Part shown: piece by piece, positions 1 through 6,926 of the stretch
Position numbering within the stretch: the stretch's first letter is position 1
Layout of the letters: each line of letters begins with the position of its first letter
Source of the DNA: Robiginitalea sediminis
Lineage (GTDB): Bacteria; Bacteroidota; Bacteroidia; Flavobacteriales; Flavobacteriaceae
DNA length: 64,000 nucleotides
Direction: 5' to 3'
Assembly (NCBI RefSeq): GCF_002198115.1
Contig: NZ_NGNR01000004.1
Location: 122,556 to 186,555, forward strand
The notes under the pieces: model-generated
What the model was told of the DNA's origin: nothing
Seen by the model: the letters and a program-made list of their open reading frames with translations, nothing else
The model's database searches: none
Translations under genes and position numbers: made by a program

Positions 1-42
1 AAACAAATTTCCTGGAATTTGGACTTTAGCGGTTGGAATTTC

Positions 43-69
43 CTGGATTACGCCTGCGGCGTGATCCAG
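43..69. repeat. Extragenic palindrome (hairpin)
   Basis: Two 12-base arms (43-54 and 58-69) pair with a 3-base loop and a single T:G wobble. No T-run follows on the plus strand, so it is not a standard terminator. An 11-base direct repeat AATTTCCTGGA (6-16 and 38-48) overlaps its left side. Function unknown; it may be a REP-like element or the end of a transcript from outside the window. Confidence 0.5.
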
Positions 70-98
70 AACGGGGGGTGGCCTCAAGCAAAGCCAGG

Positions 99-126
99 CC
101 GGCCCTAAAGGCCGGGGGTCTTTTTT
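99..126 (+). terminator. Rho-independent terminator for a gene left of the window
   Basis: The stem CCGGCC/GGCCGG (99-104 and 110-115) is followed by GGGTC and six T. It probably ends a plus-strand transcript that starts outside the window, since no coding sequence precedes it here. The sequence after the hairpin, TTTTTTCATTTCCGC, also occurs after the tRNA terminator on the other strand. Confidence 0.6.
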
Positions 127-181
127 CATTTCCGCTTCCACTTACAAAAACAAGTTTTTGACGTGCGCGGAAATGAAAAAA
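121..181. repeat. 15-bp inverted repeat enclosing a second inverted repeat
   Basis: TTTTTTCATTTCCGC (121-135) is matched exactly by its reverse complement at 167-181. Inside lies CAAAAAC-AA-GTTTTTG (145-160). The outer arms are the T-tracts and following bases of two converging terminators, so the two terminators share identical downstream sequence. Confidence 0.6.
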
Positions 182-205
182 GCCAAGCGATAAATCGCTT
201 GGCTT
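175..205 (-). terminator. Terminator of the tRNA-Pro gene
   Basis: On the minus strand, AAGCCAAGCGA and TCGCTTGGCTT form an 11-bp stem with a TTTA loop, followed by a T-run. It begins a few bases after the tRNA CCA end, which fits a one-gene tRNA transcript. Confidence 0.75.
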
Positions 206-209
206 TGCT

Positions 210-286
210 TGGTCGGGATGACTGGATTCGAACCAGCGACCACACGCACCCCATGCGTGTATTCTACCAGGCTGAACTACATCCCG
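210..286 (-). tRNA. tRNA-Pro (GGG anticodon)
   Basis: Read on the minus strand, this 77-base gene has an acceptor stem CGGGATG/CATCCCG, a D-arm with AGCCTGGTAGA, an anticodon stem CACGC/GCGTG with loop ATGGGGT (anticodon GGG), and a T-arm with the GGTTCGAATCC core. The discriminator A and the CCA end are encoded. GGG reads CCC and probably CCU proline codons, CCC being frequent in this GC-rich genome. A strong terminator follows directly. Confidence 0.95.
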
Positions 287-465
287 ATGGAAGCGTGCTT
301 CCGGCCCCGAACGCGAGGGTAGAATTTCGTTCGGGCTGCAAATATATAACAATCCTGTTTTTTCATCTGCACCCCCCGGGAAATTATTTCCGGGTATTTC
401 CCCAATGTTAAGGTTTGGCCTGGGGCTTGTCTTTTTCCTACGATTTTAATAGTTTTTTAAGGAAC

Positions 466-509
466 ATGATTTTTATCATAAGAATCCTATGTAACATAGG
501 ATACTTTCG
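466..509 (+). promoter_or_regulatory. Candidate promoter with FNR-like box upstream of the redox operon
   Basis: Three elements stand in order. ATGAT-TTTT-ATCAT (466-479) contains TGAT-N4-ATCA, the core of FNR-type operators. A perfect 8-bp inverted repeat ATCCTATG-TAA-CATAGGAT follows (484-502). TACTTTCG (502-509) resembles the Bacteroidota -7 box TAnnTTTG. A start near 513 would put the FNR-like box centre close to -41, the usual class II activator position. The element order is seen directly; regulation by a Crp/Fnr protein is inferred. Confidence 0.5.
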
Positions 510-547
510 AACCATCAACCGTATGTCCATTATTAAAACAAACATTT

Positions 548-1681
548 ATGAAAACGCACAGGTTTCTCGGGCTTCTGATGCTGATGGCATCTGCCTTTTT
601 CCTATTTCAATGTACCAGTGACCCCATACCCGGCCCTCCTGGAGAAGACGGGATTGACGGCGTAGACGGGGTCGACGGCCAGGACGGTGTCGACGGCACC
701 GCCTCCTGTGTATCCTGCCACTCGAATACCAATAGAGATGCGGTATTCGCGTCATTTGAATTCTCCGCCCACGGATCCGGATCTGTAGGATTCGCAGAAG
801 GACGTGGTGGCAGCGACCCTACCAACCGTTGTGCCCAGTGCCACGGGGAAGAAGGTTTTATCGATTTCTGGGAAAATGGCGCAGCACTTGAAGAAGGATA
901 TTCCAATCCTACCACAATCTTCTGCAGCACCTGTCACACAGATCACGACACATTCGATTTCGAAAATGACGGACCGGATTATGCCCTGCGGAACGACGAG
1001 CCAACGCCCCTTGTTCTCGACCCGTCTTATACTATCGATTTTGACGGATCCAGCAACAACTGTATCAGCTGCCACCAGCCGCGGAGCAGTTATGTAATCC
1101 CGGCGGAAAACGGCTCAGGTAAATACGTGATTACCAGCTCCCGTTTCGGCCCGCACCACGGCCCGCAATCGACCATGCTGGAAGGTATTCTCGGTGCTAA
1201 CATCGCAGGATCTACCGGATATCCCGGCGTGGCCTCTGCCACCCACCGTACCGGCTCTTCCTGTGTGGCCTGCCACATGACCGAATCTTCCAACCCGGAA
1301 ATCGGCGGCCACTCCTGGGTACCCTCAGAAAGTGCCTGTGTACAGTGCCACACCAATGGCGCACCTTCTGAGCTAAATGGTTATACTGATGGTATGGCCA
1401 CCCTGGCTGCACTGCTGGCACAGGTTGTGGGGGAAGAATATGCCGAGGATGCAGAAGGCAACCCGGTATTCGACGCCGACGGCAACCCGGTGGGAACCGG
1501 CGTACCGGTTAACGGTATAATCGTAGATGGCAGTGCCAATTCGGGAATCTTCACCGTAGAAGAAGCCCAGGCTGCCTGGAACTACAAAACCCTCGAAGAA
1601 GACCAGAGCCGGGGTATCCACAACCCGGGGTACTCCCGCGCGTTGCTGAACAACTCCATCGAAGCCCTGCAGAATAATTAA
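548..1681 (+). CDS. Six-heme c-type cytochrome lipoprotein with collagen-like stalk
   Basis: A secreted electron carrier of 377 residues. Residues 1-21 are a signal peptide and C22 is the likely lipidated cysteine (FLFQC), so it should be anchored to a membrane by its N-terminus. Residues 29-52 are eight Gly-X-Y triplets rich in GVD, a collagen-like spacer. Six CxxCH heme motifs follow, beginning at C54, C95, C126, C172, C239 and C264; the last 100 residues hold none. It is first in an eight-gene operon with another cytochrome, a beta-barrel, an Fe-S protein and an NrfD protein, so it probably takes or delivers electrons for that module. The family of the heme domain was not recognised, and an enzymatic role is possible. 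Confidence 0.85.
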   Translation: MKTHRFLGLLMLMASAFFLFQCTSDPIPGPPGEDGIDGVDGVDGQDGVDGTASCVSCHSNTNRDAVFASFEFSAHGSGSVGFAEGRGGSDPTNRCAQCHGEEGFIDFWENGAALEEGYSNPTTIFCSTCHTDHDTFDFENDGPDYALRNDEPTPLVLDPSYTIDFDGSSNNCISCHQPRSSYVIPAENGSGKYVITSSRFGPHHGPQSTMLEGILGANIAGSTGYPGVASATHRTGSSCVACHMTESSNPEIGGHSWVPSESACVQCHTNGAPSELNGYTDGMATLAALLAQVVGEEYAEDAEGNPVFDADGNPVGTGVPVNGIIVDGSANSGIFTVEEAQAAWNYKTLEEDQSRGIHNPGYSRALLNNSIEALQNN

Positions 1682-1702
1682 TACCGGACAGACGGAACGG
1701 CA

Positions 1703-1730
1703 CCCCGCACCCACCTGTGGTGCGGGGTTT
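1703..1730 (+). terminator. Intercistronic hairpin (partial terminator or mRNA stabiliser)
   Basis: CCCCGCACC (1703-1711) pairs with GGTGCGGGG (1719-1727), followed by only three T. It lies between the first two cytochrome genes of one operon. A weak terminator or a 3' stabilising structure that raises the level of the first mRNA segment are both plausible. Confidence 0.5.
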
Positions 1731-1780
1731 GCCCAAACCAGAAGTACCGGATTCCCATGGCGCACCCTAAAAAGCACATT

Positions 1781-2158
1781 ATGAGAACCAGCGTATCCAA
1801 ATTACTGGCCGGATTACTGTTGCTCCTGCTCGGCTCCTGTTACTACGACGAGTTGATCGAGGAAGAAGTTCCGGACATTCCGGATACGGAGGAGATTTCC
1901 TTCGCAACCGACATCGAACCCCTGTTCACCGCCTGTACCGCCTGTCATGACGGTTCAGTAGCCAACCCCGACCTGCGGGCCGGGAATGCCTATGACGCCC
2001 TTGTTCCCGGATACGTGGTACCCGGGGATGCCGAAGGCAGTGAATTCTACCAGAAATTACCAGGTGTAGGCCACCCCTTCGACCCGGGTGTTGTGCTTAC
2101 CTCCAGTGAAATTGCCCTGATTAAAGCCTGGATCGACAGGGGCGCAGAAGACAACTAA
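1781..2158 (+). CDS. Monoheme c-type cytochrome lipoprotein
   Basis: A small secreted heme protein of about 125 residues. The signal peptide ends in the lipobox LGSC (C20), and one heme motif CTACH lies at residues 52-56 within the pattern F-DI-P-F-C-CH of small planctomycete-type cytochrome domains. An ATG at 1757 is also in frame, but starting at 1781 gives a normal signal peptide with a basic N-terminus, so that start is preferred. Its position in the redox operon suggests it passes electrons between the six-heme protein and other carriers. Confidence 0.8.
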   Translation: MRTSVSKLLAGLLLLLLGSCYYDELIEEEVPDIPDTEEISFATDIEPLFTACTACHDGSVANPDLRAGNAYDALVPGYVVPGDAEGSEFYQKLPGVGHPFDPGVVLTSSEIALIKAWIDRGAEDN

Positions 2159-2175
2159 CCTAAAGAACTTTCATT

Positions 2176-3030
2176 ATGAGATCGCTTATTCCGTTATTCG
2201 TCTTTTTATGCCTCCCCTTACTGACGTGGGCACAGGAAGCCGATACCACCAAGGTGGTAGACAAGCCGCAGCGTCCGGCCTTTGAGAGTTCGTTTATCAT
2301 AGACAACCCAACAGACCGGCTCTTCCCGAAAAACACCCTGGAGGTGGTGATGAACCACCGCTTCGGGCTCATTAACGGGGGGACCAACGACCTGGCCGGG
2401 ATCTGGGCGCCTGCCAACATCCGGATCGGGATCAATTATTCCATCCACGACCGGCTCACCATTGGGTTCGGGACTACTAAATTCGACCGACTGCAGGACT
2501 TCAACTGGAAAGTAGGTATCCTGCAGCAGACCCGTTCGGACCGGATTCCGGTGAACGTTTCCTATTATGGAAACTTTGTCATCGATGCGCGCCGCAAGGA
2601 GAATTTTGCCCTGGACCAGCATCGGTACTCCTTCTTTAACCAACTTATCGTTTCGCGCCGGTTCAACTCCAAGTTGTCCCTTCAGGTAACCGGTAGTGTT
2701 TCCCACTACAACCTGGTGCCCGAGCGTATGCGCAACGATGTGATCGGAGTATCAGCCGGCGGTCGCTATAAGATCAGCCCGCAGACCGCCATTATGATGG
2801 AGTACAGCCACCCGTTTGTACACCACCTCAATGGAGAGGAGCTCGACATGGACCCGGAACCGGGGTTCAGCATAGGAGTGGAATTCGCCACTTCGGCCCA
2901 CGCCTTCCAGATTTACGTGTCCAGCCTCAATGGCATCGTTCCGCAAAAGAACTACATGTTTAACCAAAATAACTTCTTCGACGGGGACTTCCTGATAGGA
3001 TTTACCATTACCCGTATCTATAGTTTCTAA
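2176..3030 (+). CDS. DUF5777-like outer-membrane beta-barrel protein
   Basis: The 284-residue protein has a cleavable signal peptide (cleavage probably after LTWAQ) and a body of alternating polar and aromatic strands typical of an outer-membrane barrel, ending in aromatic Phe as barrel proteins do. It resembles the DUF5777 family of Bacteroidota. It sits between cytochrome genes, so it may hold or accompany cytochromes in the outer membrane, as barrels do in porin-cytochrome complexes. That role is inferred from position. No heme motif is present. Confidence 0.7.
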   Translation: MRSLIPLFVFLCLPLLTWAQEADTTKVVDKPQRPAFESSFIIDNPTDRLFPKNTLEVVMNHRFGLINGGTNDLAGIWAPANIRIGINYSIHDRLTIGFGTTKFDRLQDFNWKVGILQQTRSDRIPVNVSYYGNFVIDARRKENFALDQHRYSFFNQLIVSRRFNSKLSLQVTGSVSHYNLVPERMRNDVIGVSAGGRYKISPQTAIMMEYSHPFVHHLNGEELDMDPEPGFSIGVEFATSAHAFQIYVSSLNGIVPQKNYMFNQNNFFDGDFLIGFTITRIYSF

Positions 3031-3048
3031 CCGATTGTTTATCTGCCC

Positions 3049-3318
3049 ATGAAACGCGACAAAAACAACAGTCCCAAAAAGCTGGGAAGACGGGCCTTTC
3101 TGCCGCTGCTGGGCGGAGGGTTGTTGCTTCCCATGCTCCCGGCCCAGGCCCAGACCGCCTACGGACCCGAGGACGACGAGGAGTACCAGACCCTGCTGCG
3201 CCCCGACGGCACCACCGTTAGGGTTAAGGCCAGTAATGTAAAACAGTCCCGTGTGGTTAACCCCAATGTGGACAACAAGACCTTGCTGACCTGGCTGGGT
3301 AAGGACCAACACAAGTAG
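3049..3318 (+). CDS. Small Tat-signal protein of the redox operon
   Basis: The protein has only 89 residues. A twin-arginine signal (GRRAFLPLLGGG, R14-R15) ends near AQAQ at residue 35, leaving about 54 mature residues with no cysteine. Residues 47-64 resemble residues 44-61 of the next gene's product (shared pattern TL-x3-DG-x2-V-x-V), so the two N-termini may share ancestry. A Tat signal on a protein with no cofactor motif suggests export together with a folded partner, perhaps the neighbouring Fe-S protein. Not recognised as a named family. Confidence 0.7.
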   Translation: MKRDKNNSPKKLGRRAFLPLLGGGLLLPMLPAQAQTAYGPEDDEEYQTLLRPDGTTVRVKASNVKQSRVVNPNVDNKTLLTWLGKDQHK

Positions 3319-3330
3319 AATCGTACCGAC

Positions 3331-4299
3331 ATGGACAAGAAAGAACCCGATAACAAGAGAAGAGAATTTCTGGGGGAAGGTTGGAAACTGGGCCTGGCTG
3401 CCGCCCTCGGCGGTGCTGCCCTTTCGAACCTGAAGTGTACCCCCGCCTCCGGTAAGACCGAAACCCTGATGACCACCGATGGTCAGATGGTAGAGGTCGA
3501 TACCGGCCAGGTAGAGGAAATGCACCATATGGAGCCCGGCCACAATGTCCGCAAAGGCATCCCGGGGCGCAAATTCGTCATGGTCATTGACCTGGCCAAA
3601 TGCGAGAACGCCCTGGCCTGCCAGCGCTCCTGCAACAAACACCACTTTGTAACCGGAGACAATGCCTGGCTGAAGATCTATAATATGCAGGACAGTCCGG
3701 ATGCACCCCCCTACTGGATGCCCACCCTGTGTATGCACTGCGACAAACCTGCATGTGTTACGGTTTGCCCGGTAGATGCCACCTTTAAAAGGGAGGACGG
3801 GCTGGTGCTCATAGACAACGACCGCTGCATTGGCTGTCGTTTCTGTATGGCGGCCTGCCCCTACTCCACCCGCGTCTTCAACTGGAACGAGCCCAAACAG
3901 GAGTTCGAGATGGATATAGACATGGTCCACGCCATGCACAGCCCGGAACACGCCGGGATGCCCAGCGTGAAAGGCACGGTGGATAAGTGCGATTTCTGCC
4001 CGCACCAGGCTGTGAAAGGGGAACTCCCCCACTGTGTGACGGCCTGCCCCAACGGCGTCTTCTATTTTGGCGACAAAAACGAGGATACCGTAACCAACGG
4101 GGATGAAACCGTACGCCTGAGCGAACTGCTCGAGAAAAAGGCGGGCTACCGACTCTTCGAAGACCTGGGTACCGACCCGAGCGTGTATTACCTGCCGCCC
4201 AAGGACCGGATTGCTCCCTTCGAGGAAGGCCTGGAAAGCTACAACGAATTCCAGTCTGTGGAGAAACCCGAGGAACCAACCGCTGAAGATGCACAATGA
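3331..4299 (+). CDS. 4Fe-4S dicluster-type electron-transfer subunit (NrfC/DmsB-like)
   Basis: A 322-residue Fe-S protein of the family that links a quinone-reactive NrfD subunit to a catalytic or cytochrome partner. The N-terminus has KRREFL (R10-R11) and a hydrophobic stretch, consistent with Tat export; C36 is not in a good lipobox. Cysteine groups lie at 91-101, 134-146 (CxxCxxxxCxxxC), 166-176 (CxxCxxxC) and about 222-243, enough for four cubane clusters. The stop overlaps the start of the NrfD gene (ATGA), so the two are translationally coupled. Molybdopterin enzymes often partner this family, but none is encoded nearby. Confidence 0.9.
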   Translation: MDKKEPDNKRREFLGEGWKLGLAAALGGAALSNLKCTPASGKTETLMTTDGQMVEVDTGQVEEMHHMEPGHNVRKGIPGRKFVMVIDLAKCENALACQRSCNKHHFVTGDNAWLKIYNMQDSPDAPPYWMPTLCMHCDKPACVTVCPVDATFKREDGLVLIDNDRCIGCRFCMAACPYSTRVFNWNEPKQEFEMDIDMVHAMHSPEHAGMPSVKGTVDKCDFCPHQAVKGELPHCVTACPNGVFYFGDKNEDTVTNGDETVRLSELLEKKAGYRLFEDLGTDPSVYYLPPKDRIAPFEEGLESYNEFQSVEKPEEPTAEDAQ

Positions 4300-5612
4300 A
4301 AACCCGCGAACAACTCATAGAAGACCTTGGCCCCCGGAAATTCAACCGGGGTGGTATGGTGTGGGTAGGCTTCCTGCTGGTACTGATCGTAGCCGGCCTG
4401 ATCGCCTACATTGACCAACTCATTCAGGGCCAGGTCGTGACCAATATGAGAGACTACGTCCTTTGGGGCGTGTATATCTCCAACTTCGTGTTCTTTGTGG
4501 CCACGAGTTTTGTAAGTGCCATTGCGGTGGCGGCCCTTCGCCTGACCAACAGCCAGTGGCGCCGGCCCTTTGTGCGCCTGGCCGAAATCGTATCCCTGGC
4601 CTGTATCATCATGGCGGGGCTGACCATTATGATCGACATGGCGCGGCCGGACCGCATCCTGAACCTGTTTATCCACGCCAGGCTGCAATCGCCCATTACC
4701 TGGGATGTGATCATCATCCCCACCTTTATGGCGGTAAGTTTACTGCTGCTGTATTTCCCATTGTTGCCGGACCTGGCCATCCTCCGCGACCACTATGCCA
4801 AGGCCAAACCGCGCCTGCGCAAAATCTATGGGGCCCTGGCCCTGAAATGGCAATGGACCGAGAAACAGTTGCGCCTGCAGGGGCGTTCAGTCCACCTGCT
4901 GGCCCTGATGATTATCCCCCTGGGACTTATCCTGGAATCCATCGACGCCTACCTGTTCTCCACCACCTACCGCGTGGGTTGGGACAGCTCCAACTTTGCG
5001 CCCTACTTTATCTCCGGGGCCATGGTTGCGGGCCTGGGGGCGCTTATCAGCGTGGTCTATGTCGTAAGGCGCTACCGCAAACTCACCGAATACATCACCG
5101 AATACCACTTCGACAAGCTCGGCAAGCTCTTTAACCTGGCCCTGCTGGTCTATGTGTATTTCAATGTAAACGAATATGTCATTCCGCTGTTCACCTCCAA
5201 AAAAGGTGAAAGCGAGCACCTGGAAACCCTTTTGGAGGGTGAATTTGCCCCGGCGTTCTGGGCGGTTACCCTTGTGGGACTGCTGCTCCCGGCCATCCTG
5301 ACTATCTTCAAACGCTACCGCAAGCCAAAGGCGCTTTTTACCATCGCGGTTATCGTGGTGATAGGATCCTGGTGGAAACGGTACCTGATCGTAACCCCCA
5401 CCTTGCTGCACCCCTACCTGCCTATTCAGGGTGTTCCGGAATCTTGGCGCCATTATTTTCCCAGCATGCACGAGTGGCTCATTACCTCGGCCACCCTGGC
5501 CATGGCCCTGCTGATCATTACCCTGCTGGTGCGGTATTTGCCGGTGATTTCCATCGACAAACTCCTGGAAGACCAGAAGGCAGCTGTACAACCTAAAACC
5601 CAGGAGTCATGA
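4296..5612 (+). CDS. NrfD/PsrC-family quinone-interacting membrane subunit
   Basis: A polytopic membrane protein of 438 residues with roughly ten hydrophobic segments. Its length is close to the ten-helix type of NrfD relatives, as in alternative complex III, rather than the eight-helix PsrC type. Conserved polar segments include LRLTNSQWRRPF and MIDMARPDRI near the third and fourth helices. The family exchanges electrons with quinones in the cytoplasmic membrane and passes them to an Fe-S subunit, here the preceding gene product. It overlaps both neighbours by 4 bp, forming a tightly coupled trio. Confidence 0.9.
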   Translation: MKTREQLIEDLGPRKFNRGGMVWVGFLLVLIVAGLIAYIDQLIQGQVVTNMRDYVLWGVYISNFVFFVATSFVSAIAVAALRLTNSQWRRPFVRLAEIVSLACIIMAGLTIMIDMARPDRILNLFIHARLQSPITWDVIIIPTFMAVSLLLLYFPLLPDLAILRDHYAKAKPRLRKIYGALALKWQWTEKQLRLQGRSVHLLALMIIPLGLILESIDAYLFSTTYRVGWDSSNFAPYFISGAMVAGLGALISVVYVVRRYRKLTEYITEYHFDKLGKLFNLALLVYVYFNVNEYVIPLFTSKKGESEHLETLLEGEFAPAFWAVTLVGLLLPAILTIFKRYRKPKALFTIAVIVVIGSWWKRYLIVTPTLLHPYLPIQGVPESWRHYFPSMHEWLITSATLAMALLIITLLVRYLPVISIDKLLEDQKAAVQPKTQES

Positions 5613-6481
5613 AAAATGCATCTACATTACTCCGGAAAACAGGTAGTACCGGACTGCTGATCCTCATGATGCTGGGCGTCTGGTCCGCGTTTGGACAGTC
5701 GGAAAAAGTCCGCCTGCGCATGCGTACTACCTACACGAAAATCATAGATGGTCCGGTTTATCTGGACCTGCAGACCTCCGCCCGGATAGACCGCTCCAAC
5801 GTAGACGTACCGGGCATAGGCCTGGAGGTATATTACGAGGTGGACGGGGAGGAATTCCCCCTGGAAACCGTAACCACCGATGCCAGCGGGAAGGCACGGG
5901 TAACCCTTGACAAGGGCCTCGCCCAGATCCAACCCGATTCCACAGGCCTTTACATCCTGGGCGCCTCTTTCGGCGGGAACGATCAGTTCCGGCGGGGCAG
6001 CAGCTCCGTGGAATTCCGGGATGCCGCCCTTTCAGCCAGCCTGCAACAACGCGACAGCCTCTATTTTGTGGAAGCCACCCTATCTGATAAAATGCTGGAC
6101 AGCGTTGTGGATGGGGCCCTGGTTAAAGTACAGGTACGCCGGATGTTCCGGCCCCTGCGCATCAGTAAAGACCTGCTGATGACGGACGATGACGGTTCCA
6201 TCAGCGTGGAGGTACCCCAGGACATCCCTGCCCCAGAAGGCATGCTGGACCTGGAAGTAGTACTGGACGACCACAGTACCTACGGCACGGTAATTGCTCA
6301 TATACCAGCACCCATTGGGGTGCCTGTAGCCGAGGATACCCAGGCCGGAGCGCGGACCCTCTGGGCACCCAGCAGCCGGACCCCTTTATTTATAATCCTG
6401 TTTACCGGCCTGCTGGTATTCGGTTCCTGGGGCCTTATTTTGTACCTTATTCGAAACCTATATAAAATTGCTAAATCCTAA
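5609..6481 (+). CDS. Periplasmic protein with C-terminal membrane anchor, redox operon
   Basis: The 290-residue product starts with a signal peptide (to about residue 30, VWSAFGQ) and ends with one transmembrane helix (about 262-285) followed by a short basic tail, giving a periplasmic domain held in the inner membrane. The soluble part is strand-rich, with repeated segments resembling a carboxypeptidase-regulatory or Ig-like fold. No cysteine-based heme or cluster motif was seen. It overlaps the NrfD gene by 4 bp, so it is probably a dedicated accessory or structural subunit of the redox complex. Family not recognised. Confidence 0.7.
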   Translation: MKNASTLLRKTGSTGLLILMMLGVWSAFGQSEKVRLRMRTTYTKIIDGPVYLDLQTSARIDRSNVDVPGIGLEVYYEVDGEEFPLETVTTDASGKARVTLDKGLAQIQPDSTGLYILGASFGGNDQFRRGSSSVEFRDAALSASLQQRDSLYFVEATLSDKMLDSVVDGALVKVQVRRMFRPLRISKDLLMTDDDGSISVEVPQDIPAPEGMLDLEVVLDDHSTYGTVIAHIPAPIGVPVAEDTQAGARTLWAPSSRTPLFIILFTGLLVFGSWGLILYLIRNLYKIAKS

Positions 6482-6482
6482 C

Positions 6483-6884
6483 ATGATGAAAACAATCCGA
6501 TTCATTCTCCCAATGGCCGCCCTGGCCCTGCTCTTTATCGCTTTCAATACCCCTCCGCAGGATGTATGGGAAGTACCGGCAGAATATGAAAACATGAAAA
6601 ACCCGACCAACCCGTCCGAGGACCTGGACATCGGCAAGGCGCTCTACGCCAAGCACTGCCAGTCCTGCCACGGGAAGGAAGGCTACGGAGACGGCCCCAA
6701 GGCAGACGGCCTTGAAGGCGACCTGGGCGACTTTTCCTCAGCGGAATTCCAGGCCCAGTCCGACGGGGCGCTTTTCTACAAGACCTCCATTGGCCGCGGC
6801 GACATGCCCGAGTACACCAAGAAAATGCCGGACGACGAAGATCGCTGGCTTATTGTGAACTATATGCGTACCCTGGGCGAATAA
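6483..6884 (+). CDS. Monoheme class I cytochrome c
   Basis: The 133-residue protein has an N-terminal hydrophobic segment (residues 5-21) that may remain as an anchor or be cleaved, then a cytochrome c domain with CQSCH at residues 59-63 and GDMPEY, which may carry the Met ligand. The two adjacent ATG codons at 6483 and 6486 are both reasonable starts; an in-frame start further upstream would lie inside the previous gene. It closes the redox operon and could be the soluble or membrane-linked carrier that takes electrons to a terminal oxidase. Confidence 0.85.
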   Translation: MMKTIRFILPMAALALLFIAFNTPPQDVWEVPAEYENMKNPTNPSEDLDIGKALYAKHCQSCHGKEGYGDGPKADGLEGDLGDFSSAEFQAQSDGALFYKTSIGRGDMPEYTKKMPDDEDRWLIVNYMRTLGE

Positions 6885-6926
6885 GCCCCGGGGAAACCCC
6901 TTAGGTACCCTTACAAGGCACACCAC

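Noticed and set aside
26-411. Short open frames on both strands over the tRNA-Pro region
   Set aside because: They translate through the tRNA and terminator hairpins, a common source of false proteins.
632-703. Tandem DNA repeat considered as a mobile or CRISPR-like repeat
   Set aside because: The repeat is in frame and encodes Gly-X-Y triplets, so it is part of the protein. No CRISPR array was seen in the window.
2752-4296. Open frame of 514 codons antisense to the Fe-S protein and barrel genes
   Set aside because: It crosses three real genes with conserved cysteine motifs on the plus strand; its own translation looks random.
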